Positions 1-9,848 of a stretch of DNA of 60,000 nucleotides are shown here, piece by piece. Every line of letters begins with the position of its first letter. The first letter of the stretch is position 1. This DNA is from Nematostella vectensis (lineage: Eukaryota; Cnidaria; Anthozoa; Actiniaria; Edwardsiidae). The position numbers were made by a program, and so were the translations under genes. Below the pieces are notes generated by a model, which saw only the letters and a program-made list of their open reading frames with translations, did not search any database and was not told where the DNA came from. Location: positions 4,350,437 to 4,410,436 of the forward strand of contig NC_064048.1 of NCBI RefSeq assembly GCF_932526225.1, read 5' to 3'.

Positions 1-357
1 GTAAGATCCTAATAAATGATGTCTATCTGTGTTTCCATATAACTGCTGTATTCAGTAAGATCCTAATAAATGATGTCTATCTGTGTTTCCATATAACTGC
101 TGTATTCAGTAAGATCCTAATAAATGATGTCTATCTGTGTTTCCATATAACTGCTGTATTCAGTAAGATCCTAATAAATGATGTCTATCTGTGTTTCCAT
201 ATAACTGCTGTATTCAGTAAGATCCTAATAAATGATGTCTATCTGTGTTTCCATATAACTGCTGTATTCAGTAAGATCCTAATAAATGATGTCTATCTGT
301 GCTTCCATATAACTGCTGTATTCAGTAAGATCCTAATAAATGATGTCTATCTGTGTT
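1..357. repeat. 54-bp tandem array cut by window edge
   Basis: Six complete and one partial copy of a 54-bp unit that begins GTAAGATCCTAATAAATGAT. The copies are nearly identical; the copy at 271-324 has a T-to-C change. Each unit begins with CA|GTAAGA, which resembles a plus-strand 5' splice site. The array may therefore be another splice-site-spanning minisatellite whose source exon lies left of the window. That last point is inference. Confidence 0.95.
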
Positions 358-693
358 TCATTAAAGTCAGGCGCGTACACAGGGGCTGCTTTACCCCTGC
401 GGTCAAAAAGTGTGTCATTTCTTCAAATACTTTGCTTCTTCCATATGATACCTATGATCCCCCCCCCCCTTGTCGCGTTCCCAATCCTGGGAACGCGACA
501 AGGTTTTGAAAAGGTTTTTAGAAAAGGTTTAAGATTTTTTTTGTTTAAAAAAAATCATGCTTTAATTTGGTCTGATTCGTAATTAAGTATTTTTTTCGTG
601 TTTGGCTCAGGATACTTTCGTGGTGAAAAGATAAATCAATTTTTAAGATGCGGGACTTTCCATGCAAAAAGAAGAGGTGAGGAGGTACATTAG
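358..693. other. non-coding stretch with strong hairpin
   Basis: I see no supported gene here. At 468-503 there is a perfect inverted repeat with 16-nt arms (CCTTGTCGCGTTCCCA and its complement) and a 4-nt loop, directly after a run of about ten C. The hairpin could mark a small foldback element or a replication or recombination hot spot. The rest is AT-rich. Confidence 0.6.
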
Positions 694-888
694 TTTTGTC
701 GACAACGTAAAGAGCAACGTGCTTCCAAAATTAGAATTTCGTCAAAATTAAAACCATCCAATATTGACAATCTCTTGGAAAGTTGTTGTTGCCATGATAC
801 ATGTGAATGGTGCGTCGACTTCGACAAAAGCATGGAAGCCTGTGATCGACTCAGAAAGTTCAACAAAACCGTCTCTGGGGCTAGCTGA
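694..888 (+). CDS. possible cysteine-rich terminal exon of an upstream gene
   Basis: A 64-codon open frame starts directly after a TAG at 691-693, which could serve as a splice acceptor, and ends at TGA 886-888. It reads FCRQRKEQRASKI, then LLESCCCHDTCEWC, then MEACDRLRKFNKT; it contains seven cysteines. There is no ATG near its start, so it could only be an internal or last exon. The preceding polypyrimidine tract is poor. I do not recognise the family. The opposite-strand frame over the same DNA is less convincing. This is a weak candidate. Confidence 0.2.
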   Translation, partial: FCRQRKEQRASKIRISSKLKPSNIDNLLESCCCHDTCEWCVDFDKSMEACDRLRKFNKTVSGAS

Positions 889-1289
889 TAAAACAAAAAC
901 ATGATTGCCTTTTTAAATACGATTCTTTTAAACGTGGACACATTCGGGATTAGATTTAGAAGAAACTTTTTAGTAAACGGACATTTTAACCCTATTTTGC
1001 GTAGAAGGAGATAGGGTGATAGGGTAGGAGAAGAAAAACTTATGTACTTTATTAGGGAATTATACTCTACCTATGTTGCTAAGTTCGTATATATATACTA
1101 AGTTCTGTTGCTAAGATAGGAAAGGGGTTGCCGATTTTACTTACACGCAGTAGCATGAATACGAGTGATAGAACGCAGAAAAGTCAATAAAATCATCTCT
1201 GGGCCATGCCTGGTTAAACAATGCTCAACAAGTATTAGCTTAGGACTCGGCTCAATGCCGTAAGACACGGAATCAAGGACAAGTGATGG
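889..1289. other. intergenic region upstream of the secreted-protein gene
   Basis: No coding signal is seen. A short AT run occurs near 1090-1100. The region ends at the TATA box of the next gene. Confidence 0.5.
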
Positions 1290-1297
1290 TATATAAG
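1290..1297 (+). promoter_or_regulatory. TATA box of the secreted Cys-module gene
   Basis: TATATAAG lies 59 bp before the start codon at 1349. A TATA-to-start-site spacing of about 30 bp would place transcription start near 1320 and leave a 5' leader of about 28 nt. Confidence 0.7.
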
Positions 1298-1348
1298 GTG
1301 TGCAGGTCAGTCTAGTTCCATCATCGACCGCAGTGGGACTGAATCAAG

Positions 1349-1459
1349 ATGAGGTCTGTACTTGTCTGCTTGCTGTTGGCTTCCTGCTTCGCTCTCCTCA
1401 GAGCTGAGGACGAGATGGATGACATGATGGGAGAGATGCTGATGGAAGATGAGTACATG
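1349..1459 (+). CDS. exon 1: signal peptide and acidic propeptide
   Basis: It has 37 codons beginning MRSVLVCLLLASCFALLRA, a typical hydrophobic signal peptide with likely cleavage after residue 19, followed by an acidic Asp/Glu/Met-rich tail. It ends ATG|GTAAGA, a good 5' splice site in phase 0. This ATG is chosen because it is the first after the TATA box and begins the signal peptide. Confidence 0.85.
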
Positions 1460-4400
1460 GTAAGACTGTTGATAGCTGCTAGAGGGGATGGGATATAAAA
1501 GCATCGTATTTTTAGGTAGCCTATAGTATTTTTACCTTCATGTATGCGAGTGTATGGCCAGGGGTGCTTTGAATAAGGGCTCGTGAAAAAGGATTCAAGT
1601 GAAAAGAAAGCTTATTGTAAATGCGCAGAATTTTATTAGAAGGGAGTTGGGCAATAGAAGGGCCAGATTCAAGTTGATACATTATTACACAGAACAAAAA
1701 ACAATTACTAACTTACTCAAAATGCGGGTTTGAACTTTTAGGCTCACAATATCTGTTTTAAGTTCTACTAGGCCCCTGCAATTCAGTTTTCTTTTGTTAT
1801 TCATATATTTTATAATTTTTGTACCATGTGGGATTTGTCTCGTTTGGACAACATATGCCATATTTGAGAGTCCCCTTCAACCATTATTTGTTTTCCTTTT
1901 TTATCACCCTGGAGCTGTGTTAGTCGAGAATATCCACGCAAACTTATGGAAGTTATGTAACTAGGCAAAAACGTGTTTTATTTCGTTGTTGCGGGCCACT
2001 CTCTTGAGGACTAGAATCTCGAGTGTTATATTATCACAGCCTCAGGCATTTTTAGTCATCTAGAAAAACGAAATAGACTCCACGTATGTTCCTAGAAAAG
2101 AACATCACTGGTAGGAACACCAGATTCAAGTCTCCCATGATGCCTTTCGAGATAAAAGGATTTACCTATTTCACCCTTTCATTTACTGCAGCAAAACTGT
2201 CGTGATTGGTTTCAGACGTGCATGAAAGATGCATCTGATTTAGCGTTAATAAAAAAGTGCTACCATTCGTGGGCGACAACCCCCCTATAACAACGCTCGG
2301 GTGTGAGTGGACCCAGTCCCTCTCGGTCTCTCCTTCCCTCGGAAGATTGGATACCGTATTTACTCCAATAAACGTCTAATAGGCGCCAACCCCGAATAAG
2401 CGCCCCGTTTCGACCGTTTCAACTCGAATACCCCCCACCCATAGTAAAAATCATAGTCTGTTGCTGTTCATATAAACAATACTAACAAATTTTCCTGCAG
2501 TAGAGCACATAGACTCTGGAAAAGAAGGAGGCAAATTTTTCATAGATGAAAGTTTATTGGAAAGAGCTACTCCAAGCTGTACGAATATAGAGACAGAGAA
2601 GCTGTTGTAGTAGTATAAAAATTATATTAAAAGAAAAAAAGACGTTAGACCTTTTGTGCAAAGCTCGTCCTTTTGAATAAGCACCCTATATAAGAGTTCA
2701 AAAATTTTATAAGCGCCGGGGCGCTTATTCGAGTAAATACGGTAAGCTTTGCGATGTTCTCGATTAAATTTTTTGAAGCACAGGAAAGTAATTTTTTTAA
2801 TTAGATGGCCATTTCGAGAGTTCTTCACATAATTTGCCTTTCCATTATCAAAATAATGACGAGAGAAAATACCGCTAATTTGTTTGTTTTTGTTCTAGAA
2901 TGCTGTTCTAGAATGCTGTCGCCTTTGTGGATTTTCTATGATTAATCTGAACTAATTTTCTTACAGCGTCAGATACCTTTTTCTACACTAGTAGAAGACT
3001 GGAATCTTGTTCCCTCGGAAGATAAGCTTTGTAAAGTTCCCGATTGAATTTAGTATCAACGCACAGGGCTTACTTTTTTACATGGACGTTTCGAGTTTTC
3101 CTCACATAATTTTCCTTTACAATATTAAGCAATAACAAATTTATGCCTTTCTTTTATAGCAAAAATGCAAGGAGCAACTACAAAGGTGCATAAAAGGAAC
3201 TAGTGACGCCGCTGTCCGGAATAAGTGCTACGAGGCTTATCGGAAATGCATGAGCGACAATCGACCAAAGCCATCCTACCGCCCGAGACCGAGCCGTCCC
3301 AAACCCACTCTACCTCCTTTCGCGGTAAGTGGCTCGCATCTCCTTTCTCGCGTTTTATTATCTATTGGATGGTTATTTCGAGATTTCCTCGCATAATTTG
3401 CCTTTCCAATATCAAAACAATGACACATTTATGCCTTTCTTTATAGCAAAAATGCAAGGAGCAACTACGAAGGTGCATGAACAGAACCAGTGACGCCGCT
3501 TTCCGGAATAAGTGCTACGAGGCTTATTGGAAATGCATGAGCGACAATCGACCAAAGCCATCCTACCGCCCGAGACCGAGCCGTCCCAAGCCCACTCTAC
3601 CTCCTTTTGCAGTAAGTGGCTCGCATGTCCTTATTCTCGCCCTTTGGAGTAAGGCTCCATAATTTTTTTCATCCGTTAAGTTCAAAGACTTTGTATGGTT
3701 CGTACTAGAATAAGGGTGAAGGTAACGTTTTGGATCGCGCGGACGAGAGAAAATACCGCTATTGTTTGTTTTTGTTGCCTAAAATATTGTACAAGTGAAG
3801 TTGCGTTGTAGGTTTCTGTAGCATTAATCTGACCAAATTAAATTTTCTACCGGCGTCGGCTGCCATTATTTCACACTAGCATCCTATTTTGAACTGGAAT
3901 CTCGTTTCCTCGGATGATTCGAGCCTAGTCCCAGACGCTCTTATTGGGTTTCCTGTGTTTGGGTTTCCTGTGGAAGGTGAAAGTTTCGACGTCACGGGAA
4001 ACCAGGCGCCTCACGAGCGGTTTATCTCCGAGCAGAGTAAACCCGGTAAAAACGCCTGGCACTAGGCTCGGAAGATTTTATTAGATGGCCATTTCGAGAT
4101 TTCTTCGCATAATTTGCCTTTCCAATATCAAAACAATGACAAACTGATGGCTTTCTTTATAGCAAAAATGCAAGGAGCAACTACGAAGGTGCATGAACAG
4201 AACCAGTGATGCCGCTGTCCGGAATAAGTGCTACGAGGCTTATCGGAAATGCATGAGCGACAATCGACCAAAGCCATCCTACCGCCCGAGACCGAGCCGT
4301 CCCAAGCCCACTCTACCTCCTTTTGCAGTAAGTGGCTCGCATGTCCTTATTCTCGCCCTTTGGAGTAAGGCTCCATAATTTTTTTCATCCGTTAAGTTCA

Positions 4401-7400
4401 AAGACTTTGTATGGTTCGTACTAGAATAAGGGTGAAGGTAACGTTTTGGATCGCGCGGACGAGAGAAAATACCGCTATTGTTTGTTTTTGTTGCCTAAAA
4501 TATTGTACAAGTGAAGTTGCGTTGTAGGTTTCTGTAGCATTAATCTGACCAAATTAAATTTTCTACCGGCGTCGGCTGCCATTATTTCACACTAGCATCC
4601 TATTTTGAACTGGAATCTCGTTTCCTCGGATGATTTGAGCCTAGTCCCAGACGCTCTTATTGGGTTTCCTGTGTTTGGGTTTCCTGTGGAAGGTGAAAGT
4701 TTCGACGTCACGGGAAACCAGGCGCCTCACGAGCGGTTTATCTCCGAGCAGAGTAAACCCGGTAAAAACGCCTGGCACTAGGCTCGGAAGATTTTATTAG
4801 ATGGCCATTTCGAGATTTCTTCGCATAATTTGCCTTTCCAATATCAAAACAATGACAAACTGATGGCTTTCTTTATAGCAAAAATGCAAGGAGCAACTAC
4901 GAAGGTGCATGAACAGAACCAGTGATGCCGCTGTCCGGAATAAGTGCTACGAGGCTTATCGGAAATGCATGAGCGACAATCGACCAAAGCCATCTTACCG
5001 CCCGAGACCGAGCCGTCCCAAGCCCACTCTACCTCCTTTCGCGGTAAGTGGCTCGAATCTCCTTTCTCGCGTTTTATTATCTGTTAGATGGTTATTTCGA
5101 GATTTCCTTGCATAATTTGCCTTTCCAATATCAAAACAATGACAAAGTGATGGCTTTCTTTATAGCAAAAATGCAAGGAGCAACTACGAAGGTGCATGAA
5201 CAGAACCAGTGACGCCGCTTTCGGGAATAAGTGCTACGAGGCTTATCGAAAATGCATGAGCGACAATCGACCAAAGCCATCCTACCGCCCGAGACCGAGC
5301 CGTCCCAAGCCCACTCTACCTCCTTTCGCGGTAAGTGGCTCGAATCTCCTTTCTCGCGTTTTATTATCTATTAGATGGTTATTTAGAGATTTCCTCGCAC
5401 AATTTGCCTTTCTTATATCAAAACAATGACAAACTGATGCCTTTCTTTATAGAAAAAATGCAAGGAGCAACTACGAAGGTGCATGAACAGAACCAGTGAC
5501 GCCGCTGTCCGGAATAAGTGCTACGAGGCTTATCGGAAATGCATGAGCGACAGTCGACCTAAGCCATCCTGTCGCCCGAGTCCCACTATTCCAGCCCAGG
5601 TGGTAAGTTCTTGGAGGGGGGGGGGGGGGGGGGGGAGAAGTTAGTCCCATATATTATTCAATAAACAAAGACTCGGCGCTTTATAGGGTAGGGTTTTTTA
5701 AACTTCGTCCCTAGACAAGTTGATTATATTTATATGCTATTTATCCCTAACGGGGTATATATTACTTCAAGCATTTTCGTCCTGAAAGCGGTTTCGATTT
5801 TATCATGTCCTTGTACGTTTATTGTCAAGTATACACTTATTTCAAATAACGTTGTCAGTGCAAACGGCAAATGGCGATTGTCTAATTACAGTTCCCCTAT
5901 CAAAAATTACAATGGAACTCGTCAAATTTCTACTGAATGTAAAAAAATGTTGATAATTTCTGTGATTATATTACTTATCATCTTTATTCTTACAAATAAT
6001 AATACCTATAAGCAGTGGTTGGTCTTAAAACTGCCATTTTCCAATTGCCATTCGCCATTTGCAATAACAACGTTTATTGAAATAGGTGTATGTCGTCAAG
6101 CCTCACCCCCTGCCCCACCCCCTGCTACGGCCCTGATGGTCTATAGCACTACGTCGTGTAATCTTTCCCCTTTGAAAGATGTAGATCAGAACTCACTTTA
6201 ACATCCATTGTACGGTTGTATGACCATTACTGACTCTAAACATGACTGTACGGTTGAATGACAATAAGAGATATACTCAACTTTATTGTACAGTTGTGTG
6301 ACAATAACTAACTCTAACATTAATTCATGACTGTAAGCTACTGTACAGTTATGACCATTACTGAGTCTAACATGAATTCATGAACGTACAGCTGTATGAC
6401 CATTACTGACTCTAGCATAACTGTTTGGTTGTGTGACAATGAGAGACTCTAAACTTCATTGTACATTTGTATGAACCGTTACTGGCTCTAACATGACTGT
6501 TTGGTTGTGCGACAATGAGAGACTCTAAACTTCATTGTACATTTGTATGAACCATTACTGGCTCTAACATGACTGTTTGGTTGTCTGACAATGCGAGACT
6601 CTAACTTCATTTACGGTTGTATTACCATAACTGACTCTAAACATGACTGTTAGTTTGTATGACAATGACATCATTGTACTCTTGAAGGAGAAGTGCCGGA
6701 TGGAACTCAAAGTTTGCTTGAATGGCTCCAGCGGTGGTTTCGACCGATTGAAGTGCTTTAACGCATTCGGGAAATGCATTTTTGAGAACAACAAGCCCGT
6801 AGGAGACGAGGAACTTGAGGACTTTGACGATGCAGCCCGCCTAAGTCTACCTGCCTTTGCGGTGAGCTCGTAACTTGTAATTTCCTACCTTAAAGCGTGC
6901 CACAATATTACTTCGACGACCTTAGTTTATCCTGTTTCTAAAATAGATACTTCATCATTGCTTCTGTTATATTTCTTACCTCTTGATAAATCTTATGATG
7001 AATACCTTTTGCAGAAAAGGTGCATGGATGCTCGTAACTTGTAATTTCCTACCTTAAAGCGTGCCACAATATTACTTCGACGACCTTAGTTTATCCTGTT
7101 TCTAAAATAGATACTTCATCATTGCTTCTGTTATATTTCTTACCTCTTGATAAATCTTATGATGGATACCTTTTGCAGAAAAGGTGCATGGATGCTCATT
7201 ACTTGTAATTTCCTACCTTAAAGCGTGCTACAATATTACTTCGACGACCTTAGTTTATCCTCTTTCTAAAATAGATACTTCATCATTGCTTCTGATAGAT
7301 TACTTGCCTATTGATAAATCTTATTGATGATTTCCTTTTGCAGAAAAGTGCATAGATGCTTGTAACTTGTAATTTCCTACCTTAAAGCGTGCTACAATAT

Positions 7401-7800
7401 TACTTCGACGACCTCAGTTTATCCTGTTTCTAAAATGGATACTTCATCATTGCTTCTGATAGATTACTTGCCTATTGATAAATCTTATTGATGATTTCCT
7501 TTTGCAGAAAAGTGCATAGATGCTTATAACTTGTAATTTCCTACCTTAAAGCGTGCTACAATATTACTTCGACGACCTCAGTTTATCCTGTTTCTAAAAT
7601 AGATACTTCATCATTGCTTCTGATATATTTCTTACCTCTTGATAAATCTTGTTGATGGATACCTTTTGCAGAAAAAGTGCATGGATACTGCTGCTGTTTG
7701 CAGGAAGAATGCTGGCAAGGACTGGAATAAGAGATGGGCCTGTAGACGAGCATTCGTGAAGTGCATTAAGGACAGCAAGCCAGACAGTGACGAAGTCTAG
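1349..7800 (+). CDS. secreted tandem cysteine-module protein (whole gene, exons joined)
   Basis: Predicted join: 1349-1459, 3160-3324, 3447-3611, 4163-4327, 4879-5043, 5166-5330, 5453-5602, 6688-6861, 7672-7800. All exons are phase 0-0, giving about 462 residues: a signal peptide, an acidic Met-rich segment (DEMDDMMGEMLMEDEYM), then eight modules with cysteine spacing C-x6-C-x12/13-C-x6-C. Cysteines seven residues apart would sit on one face of a helix, so each module may be a helical hairpin closed by two disulfides (inference). The first five modules end in a Lys/Arg/Pro-rich linker. I do not recognise the family. A secreted structural, mucus, nematocyst or venom role is possible in a cnidarian but is not shown by the sequence. 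Phase-0 exons explain how whole-exon duplication could expand the protein without frameshift. Splice choices are predictions. Confidence 0.75.
1460..2191 (+). other. intron 1, first part
   Basis: AT-rich intronic sequence between the signal-peptide exon and the degenerate module. I see no gene or repeat array in it. Confidence 0.5.
2192..2290 (+). pseudogene. degenerate Cys-module exon
   Basis: It follows a good acceptor (TTTACTGCAG) and translates QNCRDWFQTCMKDASDL, then IKKCYHSWATTPL, then a stop. The first three cysteines keep the C-x6-C-x12-C spacing of the intact modules. The fourth is lost and an in-frame TAA occurs at 2288-2290, with no donor before it. It looks like a decayed copy of the module exon. 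If it were spliced in, it would truncate the protein after one incomplete module. Confidence 0.6.
2354..2742. mobile_element. MITE with TA target-site duplication
   Basis: Terminal inverted repeats begin CCGTATTTACTC and end GAGTAAATACGG, with imperfect extension through the CGAATAAGCGCC motif. The element is flanked by TA at 2352-2353 and 2743-2744, as expected for a Tc1/mariner-type non-autonomous element. It is about 389 bp with no transposase, and it lies inside the first intron of the secreted-protein gene. Confidence 0.8.
2743..3159 (+). other. intron sequence homologous to the module introns
   Basis: It contains two diverged copies of the sequence that precedes the module exons (the stretches near 2750-2850 and 3020-3150). 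This suggests earlier rounds of exon-plus-intron duplication whose exons have been lost. Confidence 0.5.
3160..3324 (+). CDS. Cys-module exon 2
   Basis: It has 55 codons from QKCKEQLQRC to PTLPPFA, with acceptor TTATAG and donor GCG|GTAAGT. Four cysteines are spaced x6, x12, x6, followed by a linker rich in Pro, Arg and Lys (RPKPSYRPRPSRPKPT). It differs from the next copies by KG instead of NR after the second cysteine. Confidence 0.8.
3447..3611 (+). CDS. Cys-module exon 3
   Basis: It has 55 codons and the same module with MNRTSDAAFRNKC and AYWKC variants. The donor is GCA|GTAAGT. The intron before it is only 122 bp. From here the repeat period changes from 287 bp to 716 bp. Confidence 0.8.
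4163..4327 (+). CDS. Cys-module exon 4
   Basis: It has 55 codons and is nearly identical to the previous module (MNRTSDAAVRNKC, AYRKC). The acceptor is CTTTATAG and the donor GCA|GTAAGT. Phase is 0-0. Confidence 0.8.
4879..5043 (+). CDS. Cys-module exon 5
   Basis: It has 55 codons and encodes the same protein segment as exon 4, with only synonymous changes such as CCATCC to CCATCT. The donor is GCG|GTAAGT, followed by the short 122-bp type of intron. Confidence 0.8.
5166..5330 (+). CDS. Cys-module exon 6
   Basis: It has 55 codons with DAAFGNKC in place of DAAVRNKC; cysteine spacing is preserved. The acceptor is TTATAG and the donor GCG|GTAAGT. Confidence 0.8.
5453..5602 (+). CDS. Cys-module exon 7 (variant linker)
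   Basis: It has 50 codons from KKCKEQLRRC to PSPTIPAQV. The module core is identical to its neighbours, but the linker is shorter, diverged and has a fifth cysteine (KPSCRPSP). The donor is GTG|GTAAGT, followed by a long G run. Confidence 0.75.
5603..6204 (+). other. intron with weak inverted repeat
   Basis: No exon is supported, despite a 155-codon open frame at 5734-6201 that lacks splice or domain support. A diverged inverted repeat, with GCAAATGGCGA-type arms near 5850-5890 and 6028-6065, may be a decayed MITE. Confidence 0.4.
6205..6670. repeat. degenerate tandem repeat around GACTCTAACATGACTGT
   Basis: Imperfect repeats of a roughly 35- to 70-bp unit with the recurring blocks TTGTATGACCATTACTG and GACTCTAACATGACTG. 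It fills the intron before exon 8. The units do not visibly include the exon boundary. Confidence 0.7.
6688..6861 (+). CDS. Cys-module exon 8 (divergent, acidic linker)
   Basis: It has 58 codons from EKCRMELKVC to RLSLPAFA, with cysteine spacing x6, x13, x6. The linker is acidic (GDEELEDFDDAA), unlike the basic Pro-rich linkers upstream, but ends with the same PAFA/PPFA tail before the donor GCG|GTGAGC. The acceptor (CTCTTGAAG) has a weak pyrimidine tract, so the exact start is less certain. Confidence 0.65.
6866..7671 (+). repeat. 164-bp tandem array spanning the last 3' splice site
   Basis: Five units start at 6866, 7030, 7194, 7358 and 7522, each 164 bp. Each ends with TTTTGCAG followed by AAAAGTGCATGGAT-like sequence, which is the acceptor and first coding bases of the terminal exon at 7672. 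The earlier copies read into a stop within a few codons. The unit is almost the whole ancestral intron plus the exon start. Confidence 0.9.
7672..7800 (+). CDS. terminal Cys-module exon 9
   Basis: It has 42 codons and a TAG stop, from KKCMDTAAVC to SKPDSDEV, with cysteine spacing x6, x13, x6. The C-terminus is short and acidic. The acceptor is CCTTTTGCAG. A polyadenylation signal follows at 7832. Confidence 0.8.
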   Translation, partial: KKCMDTAAVCRKNAGKDWNKRWACRRAFVKCIKDSKPDSDEV

Positions 7801-7831
7801 ATGAATTCTTTTGACTTTTAGACGATCAGTG

Positions 7832-7837
7832 AATAAA
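7832..7837 (+). terminator. polyadenylation signal AATAAA
   Basis: AATAAA lies 31 bp after the stop codon of the secreted-protein gene. Confidence 0.75.
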
Positions 7838-9292
7838 ATCAAGGAGCAGTCAGCTAGTCTTTCTATGTGTTTTATTTATCAAAGCGAAGAGGTTTGCGAT
7901 GATGTGCGCACGTGTGCCAACCCCATGATCACCATTATCATCATCAGCAGCTACAGAATTAGTAGCATTTTACACACGCTAACGATAACATTAAGGGCTG
8001 GGTTATCATGGTTGGCCTATGTGTAAGCGCGTCAGCTTAGTGGCGGCTCACAAAAGGGGGCCCAGTGTATACGCGTCAAAGTATGAGTCCTCTCTCTACT
8101 GAATGTCCGCCAATTCCCGGTCAAGACATGGATAGTACCTTTCTGTTTCTCGCCCTGAATTTGACTTGTTGAACTTATTTGAGCTTACTGGAGGCTTGTG
8201 CTTTTCAACCTCATGGACCATTTTCAATGCGTATTAGAATTTTAAATGTATTTAAAATATAAAGCGCTCAGAACATGACCCTCCACTTTACAGATAGGTG
8301 GTATGGAAATAACATTCATTCAAAATACAGAAGCATTTAGGAAGTGCATTCAAACATATTTTTTTTAGTTAGTAAAAAAATAACTTAGGCCTGACCAGCT
8401 GCTCAGGTACGGGATTTTGGATGAACAGAAGCTGGGACCCTGTTCAAACAAATGTGAGAGGGCTAAATATAGCGGGGTCACTTATGGAATCTGGGTTATC
8501 TAGTACACAGTAAGGAAGGAATTTTCTTTCCCAAATAACGGGAACAGCATAATATATGTCGAATGGATTGTGAAAGAAAGTTAGTTTGGTATGATTAATG
8601 ATCCCGCTTTAGTTCCGAAGTCAACAAAAAGAGAAAAAGGCATTTTATAGTGTGGTCGATAGAAGCTGCGTTTCAGAGTTTCCACAGAAAGATATTCTCA
8701 AAGGGTTGAATCGTCAAGAACTATTTTTTTAGTATTCTAGAACAGCAACAAAATGGGTGGCGTAGGGAATGCGTCGACACCAAACTAGTCGCGACCTCAA
8801 GTGTGAGGTAGAGTAGTGATCTTTTTAGATGAAAAAGCGAATGTTCGCTGAAGACTACGAGTTTTTTTAGAATATTCAAGTGAATTATTCATTGCGCTAG
8901 ATCAAGTTGGAGACAAATGGTCAAGTAATCGAAAAGAGGCCTCAGGGTCGGGTCTAGCATTTTGCTAAGAGGGTGGTTGACCTAATGGCAAGGGGGAGAA
9001 ACATATTTTTGTTACATTAACTTTCTGGCTCCCATAGACTCTCACCGATTAATGCTTAGGGGGGAAGCGTCCCCAGACGTTTTGAATTATATCTTATGCC
9101 CTCCCAGGAACACCAGTTCCTTCGTTTTCTGAACACAAGTTAGAGATTATTAGGGTTGCGTGGGGGCATGCATCAAAGTATTAAAAATTGTATGTTTTTT
9201 TTGCCCATAAACACTTTCCCTGGGCAGGCCAAGAGGGGGAATAATCCCACTAACCCCACCCCCCACCCCCCCTAGATCCGCTACTGGGCTTC
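7838..9292. other. intergenic, no gene seen
   Basis: There are no open frames with recognisable domains. A C-rich stretch occurs at 9248-9272. The sequence is otherwise of ordinary composition. Confidence 0.5.
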
Positions 9293-9848
9293 TTTAGCCC
9301 TAGGCTGATTGGGTAGGTATTCGGTTGCTATTCCCCGTAGTGCTGTGGATATCAGTGAGGTTTATTAAAAACAGAAACATGGCCCGGGGGACCTAATAAT
9401 CCATAACAGACTAACGGAAAATTGCTCACCTCGCCTTTGCTTGAAGATAGTTTACATAACATAACGTGAACATACAGGAAGAAAGAGAGGAAGAAGATAG
9501 AGATATCAAAAAGATACCACCATGCTTCAAGGAGCAAATACACCAGCCAGAAGTGACTACACAGCCAAGACGATCAGGACGGAAACACATTTCTATATTT
9601 GACCGGATAATGCGAGATTATTCGATTATTGCCTACTTTCTTCCTCTCTTTCTTCCTGTATGTTCACGTTATGTTATGTAAACTATCTTCAAGCAAAGGC
9701 GGGGTGAGCAATTTCCCGTTAGTCTGTTATGGATTATTAGGTCCCCCGGGCCATGTTTCTGTTTTTAATAAAACCTCACTGATATCCACAGCACCACGGG
9801 GAATAGCAACCGAATACCGAATACCTACCCAATCAGCCTAGGGCTAAA
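9293..9848. mobile_element. foldback element with ~200-bp inverted arms
   Basis: The arm at 9293-9495 (starting TTTAGCCCTAGGCTGATTGG) is almost perfectly complementary to 9638-9848. The spacer is about 140 bp, and the right arm has one duplicated 9-bp block (CCGAATACC). There is no transposase. Short frames on both strands inside the arms are mirror images of each other and not genes. It is likely a long-TIR non-autonomous DNA transposon. Confidence 0.85.

Larger units (their letters stand above)
3447..5594 (+). repeat. exon-containing tandem duplications (716-bp and 287-bp periods)
   Basis: Exon starts are at 3160, 3447, 4163, 4879, 5166 and 5453, so the spacing is 287, 716, 716, 287 and 287 bp. 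The 716-bp units (3447-4162 and 4163-4878) differ at only a few positions. They contain about 430 bp of extra intron, absent from the 287-bp units, that includes a GC-rich stretch near 3960-4060. The near-identity indicates recent amplification or gene conversion. Confidence 0.9.

Noticed and set aside
5734-6201. 155-codon plus-strand frame as a gene
   Set aside because: It lies in an intron of the secreted-protein gene, lacks recognisable domains and overlaps a decayed inverted repeat.
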